Assembly (NCBI GenBank): GCA_011317545.1
Contig: WUJK01000005.1
Coordinates: forward strand, 248,001 to 312,000
Direction of reading: 5' to 3'
DNA from: Coniella vitis
Taxonomy: Eukaryota; Ascomycota; Sordariomycetes; Diaporthales; Schizoparmaceae
DNA length: 64,000 nt
Shown here: piece after piece, positions 35,174-46,639 of the stretch
Position numbering within the stretch: position 1 is the stretch's first letter
How the letters are laid out: every line of letters starts with the position of its first letter
Made by a program: the position numbers and the translations under genes
The notes under the pieces: model-generated
What the model was told of the DNA's origin: nothing
The model's database searches: none
Seen by the model: the letters and a program-made list of their open reading frames with translations, nothing else

Positions 35174-36130
35174 GAGGATGAATGTAGCCCCAAAGAGCGC
35201 ATTACACGGTTCCAGACTGTTGGGAGGGCGCGCTGGCGGTCCTCTTAGCTGTTAATACTGGCGGCCATCTACATATCTTGTTTTGTTGCCTACGGTACGC
35301 GGGCTCTGCATGTATGTGGACCCAAGATTGTTGTAGGTAACTTATAGTTGCCTACGCAAACCGCCACACACTTACCCATATTTCTGGCAGTTTGGGAGCA
35401 GAAGCAGCCTGGCTGCACAGGTATACGGGACCTATGCTCAAGGCTTCTGCGGTCGACCTTCGTTTGCTGCCATCTGATCCGTGCTTCTTAATTTTTTTTA
35501 AACCCTTTTCTCATCTTTGTATTACGGCTCTACGCTTCTGACGACCCCCCTCCTCCTCCTCCCCAAACTCTGTATGCTATTTTATACAATCATGTAATTC
35601 TCGTCGTCTTGAGCCTTTCTGTCTTCCTTTTGTTCTCGAGGGATACCCAAGTAAGAGATCCGAATACCTAGGTACTTCAAAACAAAATATGCAAAGTTTC
35701 CCGGCATCTGAGTTTATTTACATTTTGTTCGCCCTCGGTGAGAGAGATGATGCGTTGAATAAGCTTTTGTCTACTCGGATCAGAAGCGCTATATTAGTGA
35801 GGCATTCATTGCACCTTGTCATCATTGACAACGATAACAACTTGAACTCAAAGTGCTGTGGCACGGTCCCAAGGTCACAAGTGGCCAGTTGAAGCCTTTT
35901 CTTCAAGCTTCGTTTGCACTTCCAACACTATGCGCCGGTCCTTCTGACATACTAAACCTATAAATCGTTACGAGTCCATAACGCCCCGCTATGAATAATA
36001 ATGCAAGCGAATACAATCCCTCTGCTTCCAAGAAGAAAAAAGAGAGAAAAAAGAGAAAAAACTAAGTCCCGAGGCAAACCCACGCCAGAGCCGTCAACCC
36101 AATCAGCAGGCTAGAGCCGCATGTGCAAAC
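35174..36130. other. Convergent 3' region of ARF6 and SSN3
   Basis: About 0.96 kb between converging 3' ends. AT content rises towards 36,040 with an A/G-rich run at 36030-36062. No supportable gene. Confidence 0.55.
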
Positions 36131-37708
36131 TCAGCCTTCTTTAAGCCTCTTCCCCGGACGCAGTGAGTCGTCGGGCAACCCACTACGCTTAGTGCCTGGC
36201 AAGCTGCTTGTGCGAATGTCATTGTCGTCCTGGCTGACACGTCGGTGCGGATATTCCATCTTCAGGCCTTCGAAACAATTTGCGCTGGGTCGGTCGGGTC
36301 CTGTGGTAAAGAAGGGGTGTTGTAGTGCCTGCGCAGCAGTGAGCCTCTTTTCAGGGTCATACTCGAGAAGTCCTGCAAGCAATTTATAGCCTTCCTGGCC
36401 AAGACTGGTTAGCGAGCTAGGCCCGCCATTGGCTGCAGGAGTTGATGTGCCCGTGCTTGTGTTAATGGTAGCATAATACCACTTTTCAAGCTGACTACCA
36501 AGAGGATGCTGTTGGGGGGGGTGGTGGTGATGGTGCCCACGCCCGTGGTGACCACCCGGGTGGGCCATGGGCGGAGTCAGCTGCTGCAGGGCCTGGTACT
36601 CTGGCATATGCACCAATAGAGGCCATCGTTCTTTGGTTGGCATCCCCATGACGTCGACAATTTTTTGCATTTGATTTCGCTGGAACGGGACCGTCTTTTT
36701 GCTGTCCATCTTGGCCTCCTCTCCTTTGAAGATAGGCCGCAGGCTGAGCAGCTCGGCAAAGATGCAACCCAGAGCCCACATGTCAATGGCTGGAGTGTAG
36801 TGGCGCGAACCCAACAGCAGCTCAGGCGCTCGATACCATATAGTGACGACCACTTTATCGCCGCTGTATAGGTTGTGCAGTGGTTTTTGAAACATGCGTG
36901 CTAGACCCAAGTCGCCAATCTTGACCTCGCCGGCGGAGGTGACCATGATGTTGGCAGGCTTGAGATCGCGGTGCAAGACCCAGTTAGCGTGCAGGTATTG
37001 GCAGCCGTTAAAGAGCTGGAACATGATGCTCTTGATAGTGACCGGTGGGATGGGGTGACGTGGCTGCTGGGTATGGTGGTGGATTATCTGCAGCAGGTCG
37101 TGCTCGGCGTACTCAAAGACCATGAAGATGCACTTGTCCTCGAGAATGATCTCGTGAAGCTTGATGACACTGGCGTGCGATAGCTCGCTACACAGTGCCA
37201 TCTCACGTACCGCGGACTGCGAGATGCCCGTGTACGTGACGACCTCGCCCTCTTTATCAGGTTTGAATTTTTTGATGGCAAATTCGCCAGTCTGACCCTG
37301 ACGGCCCACGGCCTTGTAGACACGGCCATAGGTTCCTGAGCTAATAAAACCGATGACCTTGTACCGGTCAATGACGCGGACTCTGGATTGGTAGCCGACA
37401 GGGCCAAAAGCACCGCGGTCCGTTGGATCTTGTTCAAAAGGGGCTCATGTCAGCTTCGAGCACGTCAAGAAACCTTTCATCGCATGGAAAGAGGACTGCA
37501 TGCTGTGCAAAGTGCTGCACGTCGCGGAAGGGCAGGGATGGGCCAGCGACGGTGGGAGGACAGAAGAAGAGGAGCAGGCGTCTTGGTTCGTACAGGAGGA
37601 CGAGAAGGAAGACCCCTGTCTCGGCAGACCCGGTCTCTGCTGGCCTGGGTGAAGGCCCGAGGACTGCCGGGCCAGCCCGTATTGTCTTGAGCCCGGGGCC
37701 GAGTTCAT
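36131..37708 (-). CDS. SSN3: Cyclin-dependent kinase 8 / Mediator kinase SSN3
   Basis: The kinase of the Mediator CDK8 module; with cyclin C (SSN8) it phosphorylates RNA polymerase II and gene-specific factors in the nucleus. Exon 1 is 37708-37594 (MNSAPGSRQYGLARQ onward). The second exon, running to 36131, begins at 37428 or, alternatively, at 37443; both keep the phase, giving 470 or 475 aa. The glycine loop FISSGTYGRVYKA sits just before residue 79. Catalytic features: AIKKFK lysine (~91), GISQSAVREMAL cyclin helix, HRDLKPANI (Asp ~193), DLGLAR (Asp ~211), WYRAPELLLGSRHYT and DMWALGCIFAELL. EEAKMDSKKTVPFQRNQM and KIVDVMGMPT are typical of CDK8. A His/Pro/Gly-rich insertion occupies about 328-346. 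Ends with a basic GKRLKEG. Confidence 0.94.
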
Positions 37709-39155
37709 GTCGTAACAGCTCGTCGTCGGCGTTGCTGGCCTTGGACACTAGCAATGGCGGCGGCAGCTGGCGGGGGGGGGGGGCGGCGCAAAAGGCCACA
37801 GAACGAAGACCGAGTCGGAAACACAGGATTTCCGGAACTCGGGACGTCATTCATCCGCCAGGCTTCATCTGGGCGCCGAGGTCTTGACCGCGCATGGCCC
37901 ATGGAGCCAGCTGACGGGCCGTGTCGACGCCGTTGGACGAGACACATCAAAAGCATCGAGCCATGTTCAGACTGGCCGTCTGACTGAGTCGTACAGAGCG
38001 CACAGCTTCCCGTCTTGTTTTTGCGTGGCGCCCAGCAACAGACAGCGAGCACGATGCAAGGTTACGTGCGTGCGTGGGGACACCACTTGGCAGCAAGTGT
38101 GTCGGGCCCTCATTGCCGGAAAGCCCGAAAAGACAGGTGACGGGCGCGTCTGGTTGAAGCAGACGCAAAGGCAAACGCAAAGGCAGATGCAAGGGCAGAG
38201 GCGATCAAGGACAGAAGGAGGTTGCGATCAGGTGGTCAGCAGTCGACATGTGCGCTTTTCTTTTTTACCTGGCCACTTGCAGATTGTCTCTTTCTCTTAC
38301 ACTAGTCGCCATTTTCTCATCCCATGTCCGAACGATGACCGAAATGAATGCACACTCAGCCGCGACTCACCTTCAAAGGCAGCCTGGACGGTCCGCTTGG
38401 CCGTGTGCTGATGTGCAAGCACCCTGCTGGAGCTTTGCGATGCCACCGACGATGGGTTGGTGGATGTCATGCTGGCTGCACGAATCCACTTCCCAGGCTC
38501 AATCAATTGTCGGCGCCTGCGCGTTGCGCTTGTAGTTGCTGGCGGTTTTGACTTGATAAGGATCTCTAATGCTGCTGCTGCTGCTGCTTAGGGTGCGCTG
38601 TCTGATTATTTGTGTCGATTTCAAATGTCGTTTATCCCTGTGGCGCTTCTACCCGGATGGGTCCTGCAGCCTAGAAAGTACTTCACAATACACTATACTT
38701 ATGTGTAAGTACTATGACCTTGAGAGCAAGAACGCGCCAGTACTTTATGCTATGAAACCTTAAGGAGCACAGGTCACACATACTATGCTCACGTAAAGAG
38801 CTACCTCCTATACGGTACCTACGTATTTGAATTCCTCAGAATTGGCCAAATCACGTGCAAATTTCAGACTCTTGTCCATGCTGATGTTCCTTTTGTACAT
38901 ATCAAAGTACCTGCCCAGACGATACTATGATACTCGGGTATCATACGCGGGTGAATCATCACCGCTCAGAGGAAAATGGCTCTCATCACTCGATACAGTA
39001 CAGGTTCACTTGTTAGTGCTCTCGCGCACTTGGAATAGCCTCATCGCGTACAACTGCCACGTCTTGGACGATAGAGGCATTAGTAAGATTGTTCTCTTCT
39101 CCTGTTGTTGCTCTGCTTCACAAATAAAGTACTTGCAATGTCACCGTCGCTTCCG
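37709..39155. other. Intergenic region: SSN3 promoter and ARP2 3' side
   Basis: About 1.45 kb. It contains a G-run (G13 near 37770), a CTG microsatellite (about 38569-38588) and AT-rich sequence after 38,650. Overlapping ORFs on both strands near 37.7-38.4 kb look like frames of C/G-rich leader sequence rather than a gene. Confidence 0.5.
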
Positions 39156-40654
39156 CTACCTCGGGCCCAGCTTGTCCAACACTCTCGCACCCTGCTCCTC
39201 CCACTCCTGCTTGGTGATCCACATGTTCTCCTTGTCAGCCATGATGTTCGCCAGCACCGCACCTCCCAAGAATACCATGTGTCGCCGCCTTGGCGGGTCC
39301 TCTATCCTGACCTTGAACTTGCTCAGACGCTCCGGGTTGCCGTCCAACACGCGCGTGAGCCACAGCTGCTTCAGCTCCTTTTCCAGCCGCGATGGCAAGC
39401 CTGGGTACATGCTGCTGCCACCCGACAGGACAATCGCTTTGAACAACGACGAGCGAACATCCACATCCGCCGCCTGGATCGTATTGAACAGAAACTCGGC
39501 GATGCCAGGCTGTTCGCAGTCCACCAGGTGCGGCTGGAATAGACACTCGGGCGCCTCGAATCTTTCACTGCCCACCCGTATAACGCGTCCATCGGGCAGC
39601 GTGTAGCTCTCCACGAGTACCGTTGTGTCCTCGCTCAGCCGCTTGTCCAGTTCCAGGTCGTAGCTCACATAGCACAGCTTCTCCTTAATCTGACGCACCG
39701 TCTCAAAGTCCGCAGTCCGGTTGAGGGCATAACCCCGGCGCAGCAGTAGTGCAATCAGGTTGCGTGTGACGTCGCGACCGGCTACGTCCAATCGGCGGGT
39801 GAGGTGGTTAAGAACAACGGATTCATAGACAGGGACAATGTGGGTGACGCCGTCGCCTGAGTCAACAACGACCCCAGAGCTGAGACCTAATGGCAATCAA
39901 GGCCCAGTGGCACGGATTAGCATTCATCACATCGTCAACAGGGTTTGGGAGTTAAACCGAGATCCTGAGTATGCTGACCCATCAGGCAAGGAGTGAAGCC
40001 AGGCCAGGCAAGTCATGTCGTGCAAAAGAGACATACCTTGTGCGTAAAGAGCTAGGACGGCTTGGATAGCAACATAGACACCGCCAAAGGAGTAGCGGTC
40101 AAACATGACCTCGCACATCTGCTCGCGATTCTTGAGAGGATTCATGGGAGGCTCCGTCAGGAGAATCTTGCGGCCGGTCGGATCGACCTTCATTTTTTCA
40201 TAGAATGTATAGTCCCAAAGGTGCTGCATATCGTCCCACTTCTTGACAATACCGTTCTCCATAGGATAGCTGATCTGGAGCATGGTGCGAGCAGCGGCTG
40301 CCTCGTCACCACACATGATGTCCTTGATGACCATATCACTGTCACCGGCGCCTTTCTCCTCCGTCCGCAGAATGGGCCGGCCGACCATGGACGGGTACTG
40401 GAACTCGGGGAAGTTCTGGGCGGCATAGCCGACCTTGAGAAAGCCGGTACCGCCATCGAGAACTAGTTGACAGGGCCAGGGAGTCAGTCAAGCAATCAAT
40501 CGAGCACTCAGCCAATCGTGCAGCCAGAATATCAACAATTCAAACAGGATAGTTGGGAAGCCCGTATCAACACAAGCGGTCGTACTAGGCAGGCGGGAGC
40601 CGGGCACAGCAAGAAGGGGCGGAGGTGCGTACCGATAGGAGGTGGGTTCGCCAT
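39156..40654 (-). CDS. ARP2: Actin-related protein 2 (ARP2), Arp2/3 complex subunit
   Basis: ARP2 is one of the two actin-like subunits of the Arp2/3 complex, which nucleates branched actin at endocytic patches. Three exons: 40654-40633, 40462-40037 and 39886-39156 (1179 nt, 392 aa), all phase 1. The first exon holds only MANPPPI and one base. The ATP-binding phosphate loops are VLDGGTGFLKVGYAAQNFPE near the start and VVVDSGDGVTHIVPVYE in the middle; SGGSSMYPGLPSRLEKEL is the adenosine-site loop. Further diagnostic parts are VGRPILR, MCGDEA and LLTEPPMNP. Length agrees with ARP2 (about 390 aa) and not with actin or ARP3. The start codon is supported by the phase-consistent first splice (donor GTACGC, acceptor CTAG). 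Confidence 0.96.
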
Positions 40655-41440
40655 TATTGGGGACTGCCAACGAGGGAAAGCTGGGCGGAGGTTCGTGGAG
40701 GAGCGTCACTGGCGATTAAAGAGCCTGGGCGAAGTATATAATGTCAAGCGGAACGGACGGCCGGCTGGAAGGAGTGAGTGTGGTGCGGTGTCGAGCATCG
40801 AGGGTTGGTGGTGATGGTGTCTCTGTACTGCGTGTTGGTAGCCTTGATGACGGTACAGCAGGTGCTGGTCAGTATAGCACCGTAGAAGTACTGTGCATCT
40901 CTGCTGAGGAGCTCTGGTTGTCACACTGTCTTTTGCTGCCGGCCAGAGGTGGGGTGCCTCAGGGGCCAGCACAAGGATGAGCTATGTAGGCGTTTAATAT
41001 GCACAGGGTACGACTACATAGTATTACCTCTACATAAGCTGTACTGTGTACATAGTACATTCTATGCAAGTAGTACGAGGAGAGGTGTTTGCCAGTATCT
41101 GACCCCTACGATCTTATGGATTTTCCACACTTTGAGATCGTATTTCATACTTTGTATTATAGCGGAGTTTATTACCACACAAGCACGTGCAAATTCCGGA
41201 GCCTCATTCGCGGATTTCATATTTCATAGGCCAGGCATATGACCCTGGGGGGTTCATGTAAGAACAGGGGGCTTGCTGTGTAATGATAGCTTAGCAGCTT
41301 AGGTACATACTTGGTCCGCTGTGTATTGCTGCACGCTGTGGGTGGCGTTTGGATTACAGCACTTTGTATTTGTTAACAACTTCATCCCTTGCATTTGGTG
41401 TATATCATTTTCCCAGTCGAAAGCTGCAACTATTGCCGTT
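40655..41440. promoter_or_regulatory. Divergent promoter region, ARP2 and racemase-family gene
   Basis: About 0.79 kb between divergently transcribed genes. It holds two exact TACATAGTA sites 34 bases apart (41015-41023 and 41049-41057), the only close pair in the window, in an otherwise AT-rich stretch. No other known box could be assigned with confidence. Confidence 0.45.
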
Positions 41441-42383
41441 ATGTCTGCTTCTTTGCCTAATCAAGACGGCCGCTTGCGTCTGTTGGTCGTCAATCCAAAC
41501 TCCTCCGAGGAGATGACGCGCGGTATGGAAAGGGCCATCGCTAACATGGGCACATTGCACGTATGGTCGCCTCTTCAAGCTTAGCGGGGAGGAGGGAGTG
41601 GGCTCGGCAATCCCCTTTCTTGCTCTACATCTTGAATAATCAAACGCACCGCGGCTCTTGATGTCCCCGTACTGATACCCGTCTGCCTAGGCTTTGGAAA
41701 CCATCATGTACACAGCCCCGGCCACCAGCGGCAGTCCCGCTAGCATCAACGATGCCGACGATATCGAGGCAAGTACGCGCGCGGTATGGGCTGATCTGCG
41801 CGAAACGCGAGCACTCGACGCCGTTGACGGAGTTCTCGTTGCCTGCTACAGTTCCCATCCATTAGTCGGCAAGATTGCCAGTCATTACCCGAACCTTGCA
41901 GTGACGGGAATTTTTGAGGCAAGCATAGCCGCTAGTCTACCGCTGCTGAGGAGGACCGACTCGGAGGTCGCAAGCAGAGGCGGATGGGGCATTGTCACAA
42001 CTGGCAAGTTCTGGGAAGCCCACCTCACTCTGGCTGTGCACCAGACGCTCGGCAGTCCAGCAACCCAAGATAATACCTGGTTTCGCGGTGTCTATTCCAC
42101 CGGTCTCAATGCCGGAGATTTCCATGGACATGTGCCGCCAGATGTTTTGCACGACAGGCTCTCCCAAGCAACAAAGAGGCTTTTGCAAAGCGGCAATGTC
42201 GACTGTGTCATTATGGGCTGTGCCGGTATGGCAGGCTTGGATGAAATCATCTGGGCAACCATCAAGGCCGAGTATGGTGAACAACGGGCAAAGCACGTCT
42301 ATATTCTCGACGGAGTTTGCGCTGGGGTTGAAATACTCCATAGCATGTTGCGGATGCAGCAAATGTTCCTACATGCTGCATAG
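41441..42383 (+). CDS. Asp/Glu/hydantoin racemase superfamily protein (DCG1-like)
   Basis: Two exons: 41441-41560 and 41691-42383 (813 nt, 270 aa), phase 0; donor GTATGG, acceptor CCTAG. The start MSASLPNQDGRLRLLVVNPN carries the family's first strand and the VNPNSSEEMT loop. The two catalytic cysteines of this superfamily are in VLVACYSSHP (Cys ~92) and CVIMGCAGMAG (Cys ~217), and SGPASI-like SGSPASINDADD is also typical. Members racemise hydantoins or amino acids, or act on allantoin-related compounds; yeast DCG1 is under nitrogen regulation but its substrate is not settled, so none is claimed here. The gene converges with the transporter that follows (176 nt apart) and is the first of four accessory-looking metabolic genes. 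Confidence 0.9.
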
Positions 42384-42558
42384 CAGACTGCAATCACACA
42401 TGGTATTGCACGTCTTCCTGACTTCTCCACTACTGTAAATACTGTACACAGCAGAAGCAATATTGAGGTCGCCACACATCGCATTTCTGCGAGGACTGAT
42501 GATCAGCATGTGAACAATCGCCGGTGCAGCGGCTGGCTGGATGGCCACCTGCAGTAAT

Positions 42559-44144
42559 TTAGTCCAGCCGTCTTGCACGTCCCCAAACCTCGTCAGCATC
42601 CTTCTTACCCTTAGTCTCGGGCACTCTGGCAGCAAGCGCAAGGGCAGACAGCGTTGCGAAGCCAGCAAAAATGAAATAAACCCATCCGCCTCGGCCACCG
42701 AGCCAGCTATTGAGAGCTGTGTTGACAATGGGAAAGAACTGTGCCACAATAAAGGTTGCGGTATAATTAGTCGCCAAACTCCATGACTGTGCGGCCCCAA
42801 CAGCTTCCTGGCCTACTAACTCCGACGCAAGCATAAAGGGCACAGGCCCAAGTCCGACGGCAAAGAAACCAACAAAGAAAGCAACCGCCAGTGCCGAGAC
42901 CATCTTGAAGCCCGTGAGGATAGAAATGGCCAGCGCAAGGGATGAAGCCCCCTGACCGATGACTGAAATCAGCAGACACGTCTTGCGGCCCCACTTGTCA
43001 GGAAGAGGAGAACAAAGCACAGTCATGACGAGGTTGACGGCCGAGACGAGGATGGTCAGGGCTATCGAGCTTAGTGGCAGCAAGCCATTGAGAAGTTGGA
43101 CCGAATACATGACAATCGAATTAATGCCGCATAGCTGCTGGGCAAACATGACCACCGTAACTGCCACCATGGCAGGCCGGTAATGCGGGTCTTTTAGTGC
43201 CTGGATCACGCCAACATGCTGAACGTCATCCCTTTCTGCAGTCACGGTCGTATGGGACGGGGAGAGTAAGCTCTGCTCCTCATCAGCACCGGCGGTAGCA
43301 TCAACAGCTTCAGCCCTCCAGGAAGCTACCTCACTGTCGAGGTTGTGTTGGGAGCCACGGATGCGCTGCAAAACCTTGCGACCAGCCGAGACATCACCCT
43401 TGGCATTGGCCAGCCAGGCAGGACTTTCTGGGATAAAGAACGTCAACACGCCTTGGCCTGCAGCAACGATGCCACTGATACCAAGTATCCAACGCCATGC
43501 AGAGCCATGGCTCAATAACAACCCCAATGTTTGAGCAGTCAAGATCCCCGTGTTGCAGCTGATCTGAGTGAAAGCACCCCAGAAACCTCTTTCGGCAGGA
43601 GGCGCAACCTCAGAGATGTATAGCGGAACGATGACCGTGCTCGCGCCAGATCCAACACCAGACAAGAAACGGCCCAAGCCGAGAACCCAGGGGCTGGCAG
43701 CCAGAGCTTCGAAAGCAGCGCCGAGAATGAAAAAGGCTACCGTTATCTGGATCGACAGCCATCGGCCTTGCTTGGAAGTGATGGGCCCGGCTGCGAGGGC
43801 ACCGATAAGACCACCAATAGTGAATACGGAGCTGATGGCGGCAAAGGCAGTCTCCTCCATGGGGATGCCTTGGCAACCCTCGTCTGCGACATTTGTATTA
43901 GCCGATAGCTTGGCAGCAATGCGGGTGAGAGCATTGGTAGTAGTACGGCGGTCGTCCTCGCATGTAATGGCGCGCTGAGGCGCGTTCAACTCAGACTACA
44001 GAGGCCGGAGCATTAGCAGGGTCAGCTAGCAGGCCATACAAGATTCCATACCAGGTGATAGCCAAACTGGAATGGCCCAAGAGCAACGGTGATGATGAGT
44101 AGCAACAGGTAGGGTGAAACGTGGAGGGAGCGTAGGCCAGACAT
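42559..44144 (-). CDS. MFS sugar-porter family transporter (Vps73/YBR241C-like)
   Basis: A 12-helix membrane carrier. Two exons: 44144-44052 and 43995-42559 (1530 nt, 509 aa), phase 0. The first exon gives SPYLLLLIITVALGPFQFGY (TM1), and the junction yields GYHLSELNAPQ, a signature of fungal hexose-carrier-like proteins related to yeast Vps73 and YBR241C. Further marks: GGLIGALAAGPITSKQGR (motif A-like), GRFLSGVGSGASTVIVPLY, PESPAWL, CGINSIVMYS in TM7, DKWGRKTCLL and the terminal VPETKG. A hydrophilic loop lies between TM6 and TM7, at about 210-270. The substrate cannot be read from sequence; plasma or vacuolar membrane are both possible. It neighbours a second MFS gene on the same strand and a divergent promoter is not shared. 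Confidence 0.92.
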
Positions 44145-44919
44145 GGTCACAGGGAGCCTGATACCGGCTTTCAAGCAAGACGCAAGCTGCGGTAGTCGAT
44201 CGCTTCAACACAGCGAGCTGCGCGTGGCAGAAAAGAAACGTGTAGCAAATATGTACTTGGTTAACGGATGTTTTGATGCTAAGCGGACAAGGCAAAGGCA
44301 CGTCCTGGTTTACTACTATGTATAGTAGTGTACTATAGTAGGAGAAGAGAAGATCAATCGAAAGACGCCCGCCCACCCAGAACCACCTGGCATGTCACGC
44401 TAGTGTAATGCGTACTAGGACAGTTGAAGCGCCGTGGGCCCTTGCCCCTATAAGCACCTCTGTAAGCGCTGTAGCATGACAGCATCTATCAACCCGCTGA
44501 GTGCCAAAATATTATCAAGTACCTAGGTACTGGAAGACCTACCTAGGTATGACCCTCGTTCCTACCTAGCGAGGTGGCCCTGCCATGTGTATTCGCTTAT
44601 ACTTACCACACATCATGGCGCGCATTCGTCTTTTGAAAAGAACCTGTTTCGTAAAGCTGCATCAATCGACAGATTCTGTATGAGTATACAAATCCTTATC
44701 CTACCAACTCCGAACTGTGACCGTGCCAATACTTTCAAGTAGATCATGCAGCTACAGTCCTCTATAATGCTGAAAGCGCCCTGCTAAACAGTACGAATCC
44801 AAAACCGCTGCGCTCAGAATTCCCTTTTCTTCCCGCCCCCAAACACGAGCTTAGAGAGGAGAAGAGCGAGAGTGCAACAACCCAGAAATACACACACACA
44901 CACACACACACACAAAAAA
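44145..44919. other. Intergenic region between the two MFS genes
   Basis: About 0.78 kb. It has an imperfect palindromic run TACTACTATGTATAGTAG (44311-44328) containing one exact TACTATGTA, repeated ACCTAGGTA units near 44520-44570, and a CA microsatellite at about 44889-44913. This is the promoter side of the first transporter gene. Confidence 0.5.
44889..44913. repeat. CA dinucleotide microsatellite
   Basis: About 12 tandem CA units directly downstream of the stop codon of the second transporter gene, likely within its 3' untranslated region. Confidence 0.9.
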
Positions 44920-46639
44920 TTAGAAGGGTGGCTTCGTCCTCCTCGAGCCATACCTGCGCACAGAGCTCTTGTCGCTGTGATCAACGCCTCGTTCCACCAG
45001 GCCGCCCGGCGACGAGGCTCGAGACCTGTGCAGCGTCTGCGTGTCGCTTGCGTCCGTGTCGACTCTGGCCTTCCAACCCAGCCACCATGGCCCGGCAAAA
45101 AGCTCCTCCATACGTTCCATCGGCACGCCTTTGGTTTCGGGCGCCCACAGGCCCAGCACCACAAGACCCGCAAATGAGAAACAGGCATAGAAAATGTACG
45201 TGCCGTAGATATGCAGCGACACAAACATGTTGGGCGTCACGCGCACCACGGCGAACTGGAACAACCAGTGCAGCGCCATGTTGAAAGCATAGCACACGTT
45301 GCGGATACGTGTTGGGAAGATCTCAGTCCCATACAGATACTGCACCGTGCAGAGCCCAATCGACCACCCCACGGCATACACAAACACACTGGCAATCGCC
45401 GCGTCCGACGCCTGCTTGTTGATGCGGTCGTGGCTGACCCAAACACCCATGTAGATGGCCATGTAGACATGCGCCAGCAGCTGCATCAGCAGCCCCGACA
45501 CGAAGCAACGCCGCCGCCCAATCACGTCCACCATGCCCCACGTAAAAATCATGGTAAAAACAAGCTTCACCACGCCGTATGCCCCCGATGTGATGAGCGA
45601 CGTGTTATGCACCGTCACACCAGCATAGCCAAAAATCTGTGGAATGTAGTAAGTAATGCCATTGCCCCCTGACCACTGCGCCACTGTTTGCATGGCTGTC
45701 GCGAGCAGGAACCGTTTGCGGTACGACGGTGTAGTCCACACCTCCTTGGCCAGGCCCCAATTGGATGTCTCGGAGAGCAACTTCTTTTGCGAGCACACCT
45801 GTTCTTGGATGACCATGTACTCGATTTGCAGCTGGTTGTCATCACTTGAGACGTTCCGCAGCCGCGCCAAAACGCTGAGGGCCTCATCAGCCCGGTCTTT
45901 GGAGGCCAGCCACCGCGGAGTGTCGCTAATCAGGAAAGACGCCAGGAAAGCCAGCCCCAGGGGAATTAGGGGGACGGCGATTACCAGTCGATATTGTGCT
46001 CGCGTCACGGGCATAGTGGCACTAGCTGCGTAATTGATAAAGAAGCCTAGCATGCGCACCCGTCAGTCGCTCAATTGCTCTGCTTTCACCCAGCACACAC
46101 TTTGAGAGAGAATAAAACATACCAAGAGACAAAAAGCTGAGCAGGAAGACCATGGAAGTACTGACAATCATGCCCCGACTTTTAGCTGGCGAGATTTCGG
46201 AAAGATAAAGAGGTGCGACGACGGTGAGCCCTCCGGCACCTAGGCCGCCCCAAACGCGCGCAAACAACAAGAATCCATAAATGCCAGATGAGAAAGTCTG
46301 CATCAAATTACCGCTCATGTAAACACATACGAGAATCCGCCAGCTGCGCAGCCGTCCAATCCGGTCAGTCATAGCCAGCGCCAAGAGCGAGCCAAAGGCT
46401 GCGCCCAATACTCCCAAAGAGGTGATATCGGCTTCTCGGCTGGCCAAACCCGACGCATTGTGTACCCATTGGATCGATTCAAGGTCAAAGTCCCGTTTGA
46501 AGGAGAGCAAAGATATAGCAGCACTAAAGCCACCCTCATCGTACCCCTTTGGAATAGACCCGCAGCCTATGACCAAGATGGTGAGGACATAATACCAGTT
46601 CACAGAACCTCGCCCGTGCAGCAATTCGGACAAGGACAT
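44920..46639 (-). CDS. MFS sugar-porter family transporter (hexose/quinate-permease-like)
   Basis: Two exons: 46639-46123 and 46046-44920 (1644 nt, 547 aa), phase 1; donor GTATGT, acceptor GCTAG. About 12 hydrophobic helices. Family marks: VLGAAFGSLLALAMTDRIGR (TM2 and motif A), RVWGGLGAGGLTVVAPLY, SEISPAKSRGM, SDTPRWLASKDR after TM6, QWSGGNGITYYIPQIF (TM7), VDVIGRRRC, GTEIFPTRIRNVCYAF and WAPETKG near the end. The cytosolic tail is hydrophilic and basic. Sugar porters of this branch carry hexoses, quinate, inositol or lactose; the substrate is not decided here. It follows the first transporter on the same strand and its 5' end faces the lactonase-like gene across 1.7 kb. Confidence 0.92.

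Noticed and set aside
37434..38052. Minus-strand frames of 115-138 codons overlapping the SSN3 first exon and intron
   Set aside because: The frame starting at 37708 gives the SSN3 start and joins in phase to the kinase exon; the others are shadow frames.
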